This document shows positions 1 through 5,533 of a stretch of 5,533 nt of DNA, in pieces. The translations under genes and the position numbers were made by a program. Location: positions 1 to 5,533 of the forward strand of contig JANWXV010000053.1 of NCBI GenBank assembly GCA_025057405.1, given 5' to 3'. Below the pieces are notes generated by a model that saw only the letters and a list, made by a program, of their open reading frames with translations, did not search any database and was not told the origin of the DNA. This DNA is from Candidatus Bipolaricaulota bacterium (GTDB taxonomy: Bacteria > Bipolaricaulota > Bipolaricaulia > RBG-16-55-9 > DRXL01). Position 1 is the first letter of the stretch, and every line of letters starts with the position of its first letter.

Positions 1-1032
1 GATCTTGAGGGCGCTGCCCACTCGGGGATCGTAGAGATAGAAGAACGCAACGTGATAGGCCGACGCTTCTAGAGCAAAACTGAAATCGGTAATCGCACGC
101 GGCAGCTCGATCTCGCGATTCGGCTCGTCCCACGACGGATAGGCCTCTTGGACGAACCAATTCGTATAGCCCAGAGAATCTTTGGGGGTATCGCTGAGCA
201 CCGCGCTGAAGAACTGTCTATCGTTGGCCCAGTGCTGCTGATCGCGCTCTAAGCAGAATTTCAAGAACCATTCGGTCTCCGGGGTTTTATTAATAGCTAT
301 GAGGGGCAAGCGACGCTGAGCACAGAGTTCGACAAGGCGGACCGGCCCGGCCATGAGGTCCAGCACCCCCGCGAGCGACGTGAGATTAATATGCCAGCGA
401 TAGCCCCAGCTCCCTTGCGATTCCTCCAGCAGATAGCGAAAGAGGCGAATGGGGTAGAGCGCACCATCTACGATCAGAAGCCCACCTTTGAGATCAAGTT
501 TTTCGATCATTTTCAGGGCGTGATGCGGCTCAGTGGCGACATCGGCCAGCCCCTTGACGATCTGCTCGACTTCGCGGCGCACGAAGTCCTGCGTCAGATG
601 AATTCTCCAAGCGTGCGTGTGCTCTTGTTCGATATAGTGAACGCGGGCCTCGCCCAAGTTCTGAAACGAGTGAGAGACGACAGCGACCGTGCGCCAGGTC
701 TCTAGCGTGAGATTTTGGTATTTGCTGTGGGGGTCAGGAACTAATACAGCTTGGTTGGCGCAGAGGGTCGTGCCGTCGGTGAACTGCATGGGGCGGGTGC
801 TGCCGCCGTCAAGGCCGTAAGCGATTCCGAAGGGGTCGCGCGTGAACTCGGCGAGCGTCAAGATGGGTTCAGAGCGTCGGGCGACGGGGGTCAACGCTTT
901 GATGGCTCCTTCGAGATGGAGGTTCTCAAAGAGCTGGCGGGCGACGTCGCGGTGGTCTGGGCCGCGTCGGGCGCGCTCGCCCATCACTTTGAGTTCTCCG
1001 AAGAAGAGCCGCCGAACATCGAGAGAGAGCAT
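1..1032 (-). CDS. nurA: NurA-domain 5'-3' nuclease, C-terminus cut by window edge
   Basis: Seen: an open frame without stops starts at ATG 1032 and runs through position 1, giving 344 visible residues. Residues 72-80 contain YGLDGGSTR (Asp75) and residues 186-193 contain LIVDGALY (Asp189). These match the two Asp-Gly motifs that supply metal-binding acidic residues in NurA nucleases. The last residues (about 327-344, HVAFFYLYDPRVGSALKI) match the family's C-terminal strand that normally runs into an Arg/Lys-x-Glu motif, so probably only a short tail is missing. Known: NurA is a Mn-dependent nuclease that degrades the 5' strand at DNA ends and associates with the HerA ATPase, acting with Mre11-Rad50 to make 3' overhangs. 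Context: the ATG lies two bases after the rad50 stop, so it is the third gene of the operon. No Shine-Dalgarno is visible before it, which suggests translational coupling or its own promoter (see 1051-1056). The family call is strong; activity is inferred. Confidence 0.86.
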   Translation of the reverse strand, partial: MLSLDVRRLFFGELKVMGERARRGPDHRDVARQLFENLHLEGAIKALTPVARRSEPILTLAEFTRDPFGIAYGLDGGSTRPMQFTDGTTLCANQAVLVPDPHSKYQNLTLETWRTVAVVSHSFQNLGEARVHYIEQEHTHAWRIHLTQDFVRREVEQIVKGLADVATEPHHALKMIEKLDLKGGLLIVDGALYPIRLFRYLLEESQGSWGYRWHINLTSLAGVLDLMAGPVRLVELCAQRRLPLIAINKTPETEWFLKFCLERDQQHWANDRQFFSAVLSDTPKDSLGYTNWFVQEAYPSWDEPNREIELPRAITDFSFALEASAYHVAFFYLYDPRVGSALKI

Positions 1033-1034
1033 AG

Positions 1035-3890
1035 CTAACGCACTTTATAGATTATACTGATATTGTCGCTGGACTTCTCGGTGCGATATTCGTGATCGGC
1101 CCCCTCGACCAGGCCCACTTCGTGCGAGACGACAATCACTTGCCCCACGCGCTTGCCCAAGTCTTCTAACAAAAACTGCAATCGGTGAATGCGATCGCGA
1201 TCTAAATAGATCGTCGGCTCGTCTAAGATCAAGGGCATTCTCCGAACAGCCTTGGCCAAGACTTGATGGATCGCGCAACGCAGGGCAATGTTCGTCAACG
1301 CGCGCTCACCCCCGGAGAGCAACGCCGGATTGAGCTTGCGCCCGTTCTTCAGCTCGACTTCGATCTCGTAATCGTCGCGCACCCGCACCCGCCGATAGCT
1401 GTCCCCGGAGTCCATCAGCGCAAAGAACTCGTTAAAGTAATAATTGAGCGCTTCTAAATTGCGCTTGCGCAGCTCGACCTTGGTCGTCTGATAGATCGAG
1501 ACGATTTCGGCTAATTCTGTCTGGAGCTTCTCCAAGCGCGCCTGTTCTTGCAGGGCTTGATCGTGCGCGGCTCTCAATCTCTCGAGGTGCTCCAGTTGGC
1601 CTTGGATCACGCCGCGCTTCTGCGCTAACTGTTCATACTCGTTTTGGGCAGCCGCGCGCTGCTGCTGAAGCTGTTCTAGCCTCTGTTGCACTTGAATCTT
1701 CTTGCGCTCGCTTTCGGATTGGCCCTGAAGGCGTGCCTGAAGGTGCGCAAGACGATCTTGCAAGCGCGCCACGTCGCCGCGCAGCTCGTTGAGGTTCTCC
1801 AAAAGCGCCTTATGCGCGCTCTGCTTCTCGCGCCCGTGAGCACGCTGCCGCAGCCACTGCTCTACTTCGGCTTTCAAATCTTCTAATTTCTGTTGGTGAG
1901 ACAGAGCTTCTTCAAACTGCTGCTGAGCAGACGTCAGCCGCGTGCGCAACTCTTCGTACTGCGACTGCTGCGCAACGATTATCTCTTTCTCGTTCTTGAT
2001 GCGCTGATCTAGTTCAGTCAGTCGAGCTTGCAGCGCCGTCAAGCGCTCTCGTCCTTCGCGGATCGCTCGCTCTTGCAGAGCAGCTTCTTGCTGACGCGCT
2101 TGCAACCGTTCTATCTCTACGAGCAGTCTATCAAGCTGTTTTTGTACCGAGCGCCAGTGAGCGAGCTTCTCTTCGATCTGGCGCAACAGAGCTTCTTCTT
2201 CTTGAACAAGGCGCTCCAACTCTGCGAGCCGAGGCTTGAACTCTTCTAACGCCTCTGCAAGATGCTCTGCCGTCACGGGCTGCCCACACGTCGGACAACG
2301 CCCTTCAGCAAGCAGCTTCTGTTTCTCTTCGCTGGCGCGTCGCAAGAGATCGTACTGAGTTCGCGCTTCGAAGACCGCACGCCGCGCCTGCTCGCTCTGG
2401 TCCTCTAAGAAGCTCAAGCGTTCGCTCCACGCCGCACGCCATCCCGCGATCTCGCTCGCTGCGACGTTCTCTCCCAAAGAGGACACTCCCGCTTCCTGAG
2501 CTTCCGAACGCAGCACAACGAGCATCTCAGCGATTTGGCGCTCTTGCGTTTGCAAGAGGGACTCCGTCTGAGCTTTTTGCGCTTCGCCCTGGCGAAGCTG
2601 CTTCTCTTCGCGCTCGCAAAGCTGCATCAGCTCACGATGCTGCTCGCGCGATTGAGCTAAGTTCCGTTCGTGCTGCGTTCGCTCTGTGGCCAGACGCACC
2701 TCGGCTTCGCGCAGCTCTTGCACCCTCTTGCGTTGGCTTTCTACGCGCTGACGGCTCTCGCTCAAAGCCGTAGGCAACCGAAAGATCTCTTCCCACGCCG
2801 CAGCCCGCTCCAACGAATCTAAGATGGGTGCCAGCGCAACGTCCCATTTTTGCAGAGCCGTCTTAATCCCCAAAAGCGTCTTCTGTTGACGCAGTTCGAG
2901 CGCCTCCAACTCCGTTTCGAGCGCGCGACGCTCTGAATCCCGCTGCGCCAAGCGCCGCTCTTTTTCTTTCAGCTCTTGCTTAGCTTGCTCTGCCTCCTGC
3001 TGCGTCTGCTGAAAACGCTTGATCTCTTCTTCGTAGATTTGCAAGAGCTTATACGCATCAGCGCGCTGCTCGTCTAACTCTTTGAGATTCAAGTGCACTC
3101 TTTCGATCTCTTCGGTGAGCTGCTGCTTCTGACGCCCCAGCTCTTGAGCTTCTAAAGCTTCGATCTCCGCACGCAGGCGAGCGATCCTCTCAGAGATCAC
3201 TTCGGCGCGACGGTTGAGCGCTCGCTGAGCCTCTTTGGCGCGCGGGCTGACGTAGAGATCGAGCTTGTACAACCCCAAAAGCCCGTCGAGCATCTGCTCG
3301 CGTGTCTTACGGTCAGCGCGAATCAGTTTGTCAATCTCGCCTTGGCGCACATAGACACAGTTGGTGAACCCGTCACGATCCATGCCAAAGAGCTTCTCTA
3401 TTTCAGCGGTCACGTCTTCGACTCCCACCCAGAGGGTGCCGTCCTCGCAGCTCAGTTGGCAGCCGTCGCGCTCGCTCTTGGTGGCACTCTTTTGGCGGCG
3501 CAGCGCGATCTGCGCCGTGTAGCGCCGCCCGCTGTACGAGAAGCCCAGTTTGACTGAACCCGTCTCTGCCCCGATGCGCAAGATCTCATCCAAGTTGCGC
3601 CCGATGACGTGTCGGGCTTCGCTGCCGTAGAGCGCGAAGAAGACGCTCTCCAGAAGAGAAGATTTGCCGCTGCCGTTGGGACCAGCAATCACAGTAATGC
3701 CCGGTTCAAACTGCACCGTCGCTTTACGATAGCTCCAGAAGTTCTCGATCTCAAGGTGCTCCAAGAGCAACTGATCGTGCGCCAGAGAGCGAGCGCGGTC
3801 GCGCAACGCCGGCCCCGTCTCCTCTTCGATCTCTTTGGGGAGCAGATCGAGCAAATTCGGCGTGGAATCGTCGGGGGGTCGGCGGGCCAT
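1035..3890 (-). CDS. rad50: Rad50-type DNA repair ATPase with zinc hook
   Basis: Seen, 951 residues: Walker A GPNGSGKSS at 70-78, Q-loop VRQGEID at 181-187, long Gln/Glu/Arg-rich coiled coil from about 215 to 525, zinc hook CPTCGQP with Cys532 and Cys535, returning coiled coil from about 545 to 815, ABC signature LLSGGER at 857-863, Walker B LILDEPT at 887-893 (Asp890, Glu891), D-loop near 896, and H-loop His923. All catalytic motifs are intact. Known: Rad50 dimerises through ATP and through Zn2+ at the hook, tethers DNA ends and controls the Mre11 nuclease. Two arms of about 300 residues fit archaeal-type Rad50 and are shorter than the eukaryotic arms. Odd: the usual start of the family (LLLEHLEIENFWSY) only begins at residue 41, so there is an N-terminal extension of about 40 residues. 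The chosen ATG is supported by the TGATG overlap with mre11 and an AAGGA Shine-Dalgarno eight bases upstream. The bacterial relative SbcC is the alternative name; the mre11-rad50-nurA context favours rad50. Confidence 0.95.
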   Translation of the reverse strand: MARRPPDDSTPNLLDLLPKEIEEETGPALRDRARSLAHDQLLLEHLEIENFWSYRKATVQFEPGITVIAGPNGSGKSSLLESVFFALYGSEARHVIGRNLDEILRIGAETGSVKLGFSYSGRRYTAQIALRRQKSATKSERDGCQLSCEDGTLWVGVEDVTAEIEKLFGMDRDGFTNCVYVRQGEIDKLIRADRKTREQMLDGLLGLYKLDLYVSPRAKEAQRALNRRAEVISERIARLRAEIEALEAQELGRQKQQLTEEIERVHLNLKELDEQRADAYKLLQIYEEEIKRFQQTQQEAEQAKQELKEKERRLAQRDSERRALETELEALELRQQKTLLGIKTALQKWDVALAPILDSLERAAAWEEIFRLPTALSESRQRVESQRKRVQELREAEVRLATERTQHERNLAQSREQHRELMQLCEREEKQLRQGEAQKAQTESLLQTQERQIAEMLVVLRSEAQEAGVSSLGENVAASEIAGWRAAWSERLSFLEDQSEQARRAVFEARTQYDLLRRASEEKQKLLAEGRCPTCGQPVTAEHLAEALEEFKPRLAELERLVQEEEALLRQIEEKLAHWRSVQKQLDRLLVEIERLQARQQEAALQERAIREGRERLTALQARLTELDQRIKNEKEIIVAQQSQYEELRTRLTSAQQQFEEALSHQQKLEDLKAEVEQWLRQRAHGREKQSAHKALLENLNELRGDVARLQDRLAHLQARLQGQSESERKKIQVQQRLEQLQQQRAAAQNEYEQLAQKRGVIQGQLEHLERLRAAHDQALQEQARLEKLQTELAEIVSIYQTTKVELRKRNLEALNYYFNEFFALMDSGDSYRRVRVRDDYEIEVELKNGRKLNPALLSGGERALTNIALRCAIHQVLAKAVRRMPLILDEPTIYLDRDRIHRLQFLLEDLGKRVGQVIVVSHEVGLVEGADHEYRTEKSSDNISIIYKVR
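1044..1056 (-). promoter_or_regulatory. Possible internal -10 region for nurA
   Basis: On the minus strand TATAAT (1056-1051), then TATAAA (1049-1044), lie inside the last codons of rad50, 18 and 11 bases before the nurA ATG. The nine bases AGTATAATC are identical to those at the tsaC promoter (5071-5079). No -35 match is found at 16-18 bases. The stretch also encodes the rad50 C-terminal residues SIIYK, so the AT-rich codons may be chance. It could give nurA some expression independent of the operon promoter. Confidence 0.25.
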
Positions 3891-3903
3891 CAGCGTCGTC
3901 CTT
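3890..3903 (-). promoter_or_regulatory. rad50 ribosome binding site and TGATG stop/start overlap
   Basis: AAGGA (3903-3899 on the minus strand) lies eight bases before the rad50 ATG at 3890. The mre11 stop TGA (3892-3890) shares its last base with that ATG. This fixes the rad50 start and hence its long N-terminus, and suggests translational coupling that would help keep Mre11 and Rad50 in equal amounts. It is the only clear Shine-Dalgarno seen before a gene in the window. Confidence 0.7.
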
Positions 3904-4936
3904 CCAAAAGAGATGTGACTTCACTGTCTATGTTAGAATCGGGGATGCGAAAATCTCGAATGATCTGATCCATCTCGCGCGCCAGCGGGGAGAGGGTGCG
4001 TCGCGCCAAGGCTTCGGAGATCGCTTGTTCCAAATCGCCGTAGTCCATCTGCACATCGGGTTGGTGCTCGATTTCGCTGTCTGTTTCGCGCAGATCGCGC
4101 ACGCGCACCGCCAGCGCACCGCGCTGGCGTCCTAGCTCTTCTAGCTCTGACACCGTCGCCCGCGCGCTCTTCAGATAGACGACCACGACTTTATCCGTCA
4201 CGTCGGCCGTCTTCAATCGCTGCACGGGGTCTTCGTCTGCGTTGATATAGAAAAACTCGCGGGTCTTCTGTAAATCGCGATGATCAATGCGATTGTTTTT
4301 CAAGTCAATCAAATTGACGCTGCGTTTTCTCTGTTCGTCGAGCGCCCAGCGCTCGGTGCTCCCGCAGTAAGTCACCAAGATGCCCTTCTCGTACCAGACC
4401 TTGCGCTCGTGAAAATCGCCCAACAGAATCGTCTTAGCGCCACAAGTGTAGAGCTTCTTCAGAGAGAGTTCCCCGTCGGGTTCGACTTCGTCCAAGAGTT
4501 GATGACAGACCAAGACACCGCCCTCGCAGCGCGGCGGTTCTATCTCACGTCGCCCAGAGAAGTCCAGCCCATAGATGGGGATGCCCCGCAGATCATAGGG
4601 CTGGAGCGTCAGATGCACGGCGAGATCTAAGCTAGCAAAGAGATCGAGCCATTGGACGCCGCGGCGCTGCTCGTGATTCCCCACGATCCCCAGAAATTTG
4701 ATCTGAGCGTTTTTCAACTGAAAAAGCCCTTGAAGAGTTGCTTGTAAGTCTTCGGCCCCCGGGAGACGGTCTTCAAAGAGATCGCCAGCGTGGATGACAG
4801 CATCTACCCGTTCGTCAATGGCCAATTGCACCACTTCTAAGAACGCCTTGGCGAAGTCTTCGCGGCGCTCTTCCAATCCGTACTGGCGAAACCCGATGTG
4901 CGTATCTCCCGTGTGCAAGATGCGCGTCATGTTCAT
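3890..4936 (-). CDS. mre11: Mre11-family DNA double-strand-break repair nuclease
   Basis: Seen, 348 residues from the first ATG: calcineurin-like phosphoesterase motifs in order, GDTH (Asp11, His13), AGD (Asp52), GNHE (Asn87, His88), CHQ (His145) and GDFH (173-176). The last is GHxH in typical Mre11/SbcD, so Asp174 stands where a metal-binding histidine is usual. The nuclease core covers about 1-205 and a capping domain about 210-285. The helical C-terminus (about 300-345) is in the place of the Rad50-binding helices. Known: Mre11 is a two-Mn nuclease (3'-5' exonuclease and endonuclease) that forms a 2:2 complex with Rad50. Context: first gene of the operon; its TGA stop overlaps the rad50 ATG by one base. 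Start: coordinates use the outer ATG, but a second ATG at 4930 (reading MTRILHTGD) better fits the promoter, whose predicted transcription start lies at about 4930-4932. From that start the ligands would be Asp9 and His11, close to Asp8/His10 of P. furiosus Mre11. The name sbcD would be an equivalent bacterial label. Confidence 0.93.
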   Translation of the reverse strand: MNMTRILHTGDTHIGFRQYGLEERREDFAKAFLEVVQLAIDERVDAVIHAGDLFEDRLPGAEDLQATLQGLFQLKNAQIKFLGIVGNHEQRRGVQWLDLFASLDLAVHLTLQPYDLRGIPIYGLDFSGRREIEPPRCEGGVLVCHQLLDEVEPDGELSLKKLYTCGAKTILLGDFHERKVWYEKGILVTYCGSTERWALDEQRKRSVNLIDLKNNRIDHRDLQKTREFFYINADEDPVQRLKTADVTDKVVVVYLKSARATVSELEELGRQRGALAVRVRDLRETDSEIEHQPDVQMDYGDLEQAISEALARRTLSPLAREMDQIIRDFRIPDSNIDSEVTSLLEGRR

Positions 4937-4938
4937 TT

Positions 4939-4967
4939 ATTCTAACACGATGAAGCAAGCCACTCAA
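4939..4967 (-). promoter_or_regulatory. Sigma-70-like promoter of the mre11-rad50-nurA operon
   Basis: Read on the minus strand, TTGAGT (4967-4962, four of six -35 consensus bases) is followed after exactly 17 bases by TAGAAT (4944-4939, five of six -10 bases). Transcription would begin about 7 bases further on, at about 4930-4932, right at the second ATG of mre11. The outer ATG at 4936 would then lie upstream of the transcript, and the message would be leaderless. No Shine-Dalgarno is visible before either ATG, which agrees. The element match is seen; use in the cell is inferred. Confidence 0.6.
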
Positions 4968-5072
4968 GGACAGATGTCAACCTCAAGAGCTGACAGCGGA
5001 TTTCGGTAGCGGATGAAGCTGATTAAGAGAATCTAATGTCAGACCCCACGCGACGGCTGCAACACAAATGAG

Positions 5073-5078
5073 TATAAT
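5073..5078 (+). promoter_or_regulatory. -10 box of the tsaC promoter, likely leaderless
   Basis: A perfect TATAAT lies 7 bases before ATG 5086, placing the expected transcription start at or next to the start codon. No convincing -35 hexamer lies 16-18 bases upstream (the bases there are GC-rich, around 5049-5056). No Shine-Dalgarno precedes the ATG. A -10 box at this distance from the ATG is the known pattern of leaderless genes in Deinococcus-Thermus and some other bacteria. Confidence 0.5.
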
Positions 5079-5085
5079 CGTCACG

Positions 5086-5533
5086 ATGCGCACAGAAATA
5101 TTAACTGCCGATGCTGCTGCGATTCGCAGAGCCGCTGAGGTGATTCGTGCTGGGGGGCTGGTCGCGTTTCCCACGGAGACTGTGTATGGGCTAGGCGCGG
5201 ATGCGCTCAACGAGCACGCAGTACGCAGAATCTTTGAGGCGAAGGAGCGTCCCCCCGATGACCCCCTGATCGTGCATATCGCGCAGACGCAAGAGCTGGC
5301 GCGGCTGGCCCGCACGATTCCCGAGCGGGCGTGGGACGTGGCTCAGCGCTTCTGGCCCGGCCCGTTGACGCTTGTTCTGGAGCGAGCGGCGTGCGTGCCC
5401 ACAGTGACAACCGGGGGCTTAGAGACCGTCGCGGTGCGCGCGCCGGCGCACCCTGTGGCGCAGCAGCTCCTTCGCGAGAGCGGGTGCCCCATCGCCGCGC
5501 CCTCGGCCAATAGATTCGGGCGTCCCAGCCCCA
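5086..5533 (+). CDS. tsaC: L-threonylcarbamoyladenylate synthase, C-terminus cut by window edge
   Basis: Seen: 149 residues from ATG 5086 to the right edge without a stop. Family motifs are PTETVYGLGADA (29-40), KERPPDDPL (53-61, containing the K-x-R motif Lys53/Arg55), FWPGPLTLVL (89-98), a Thr-rich strand with VAVRAP (107-120), and APSANRFGRPSP (138-149) with the conserved Ser-Ala-Asn. Known: TsaC/Sua5/YwlC makes threonylcarbamoyl-AMP from threonine, bicarbonate and ATP, the first step of t6A at position 37 of ANN-decoding tRNAs, in the cytoplasm. The visible part stops just after the S-A-N motif. Whether the protein is the short TsaC form (about 190-210 residues) or the long Sua5 form with an extra C-terminal domain cannot be seen. 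An in-frame ATG at 5068 would add six residues (MSIIVT), but it lies upstream of the TATAAT at 5073-5078, so 5086 is preferred. No Shine-Dalgarno is present at either start. Divergent from mre11, with no evident functional link. Confidence 0.92.
   Translation, partial: MRTEILTADAAAIRRAAEVIRAGGLVAFPTETVYGLGADALNEHAVRRIFEAKERPPDDPLIVHIAQTQELARLARTIPERAWDVAQRFWPGPLTLVLERAACVPTVTTGGLETVAVRAPAHPVAQQLLRESGCPIAAPSANRFGRPSP

Noticed and set aside
391..1060. Plus-strand open frames of 72-104 codons at 391-705, 751-1038 and 842-1060
   Set aside because: They lie antisense to nurA, which has clear family motifs across the whole stretch. Their translations resemble no family I know.
2160..3150. Repeated CTT/CTC pyrimidine runs on the plus strand across the rad50 middle
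   Set aside because: They are explained by Glu/Lys/Gln-rich coiled-coil codons on the minus strand, not by a separate DNA repeat.
3342..4630. Plus-strand open frames at 3342-3557, 3609-3968 and 4280-4630 opposite rad50 and mre11
   Set aside because: They are antisense shadows of strongly conserved coding sequence and show no motifs of their own.
4975..4980. Perfect TTGACA on the minus strand as the -35 box of mre11
   Set aside because: It is 30 bases from the TAGAAT box, far too long for sigma-70; TTGAGT at 4967-4962 has the correct 17-base spacing.
5019..5043. Imperfect inverted repeat (CTGATTA / TAATGTCAG) as a terminator or operator
   Set aside because: The arms need a two-base bulge, the stem is AT-rich and weak, and no T-run follows; no gene ends here.
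4983..5410. Minus-strand open frames of 67-110 codons opposite tsaC and the gap
   Set aside because: The plus strand carries every TsaC motif in frame; the minus frames are low-complexity Ala/Ser/Arg shadows.

Overview
The window looks like bacterial chromosome, moderately GC-rich, with almost no non-coding space. It holds four protein genes. Three lie head to tail on the minus strand, read right to left: mre11, rad50 and nurA. The fourth, tsaC/sua5, is divergent on the plus strand. nurA runs off the left edge and tsaC off the right edge. I see no RNA genes, mobile elements, CRISPR arrays or terminators.

Minus-strand operon (4936 down to 1): mre11 and rad50 share one base in a TGATG stop/start overlap, and nurA starts two bases after the rad50 stop, so the three are almost certainly co-transcribed. 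Together they encode a DNA double-strand-break end-processing set. Mre11 is a metal-dependent nuclease. Rad50 is an ABC ATPase with a zinc hook on long coiled coils. NurA is a 5'-3' nuclease that in archaea works with the HerA hexameric translocase. This is the archaeal style of end-resection operon rather than the usual bacterial sbcCD pair. A herA gene is expected next to it but is not in the window; the unseen sequence left of position 1 is one place it could be.

Plus strand (5086 to the right edge): the N-terminal three quarters or so of an L-threonylcarbamoyladenylate synthase (TsaC/Sua5/YwlC), the first enzyme of tRNA t6A modification. It appears functionally unrelated to the operon.

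The gap of about 150 bases between mre11 and tsaC holds divergent, bacterial-type promoter elements. For mre11 there is TTGAGT-17 bp-TAGAAT, and for tsaC a perfect TATAAT. Each -10 box sits 7-8 bases before an in-frame ATG, so both genes may be transcribed as leaderless mRNAs. The internal gene rad50, by contrast, has a normal Shine-Dalgarno sequence. Sigma-70-like promoters with an archaeal-type Mre11-Rad50-NurA set suggest a thermophilic or deep-branching bacterium (such sets are known from some of these, and HerA-NurA from Deinococcus-Thermus). The lineage cannot be fixed from this sequence.

The most notable points are the Mre11 active site, where one normally histidine metal ligand reads as aspartate, an N-terminal extension of about 40 residues on Rad50, and the matching leaderless promoter geometry of the two divergent genes.
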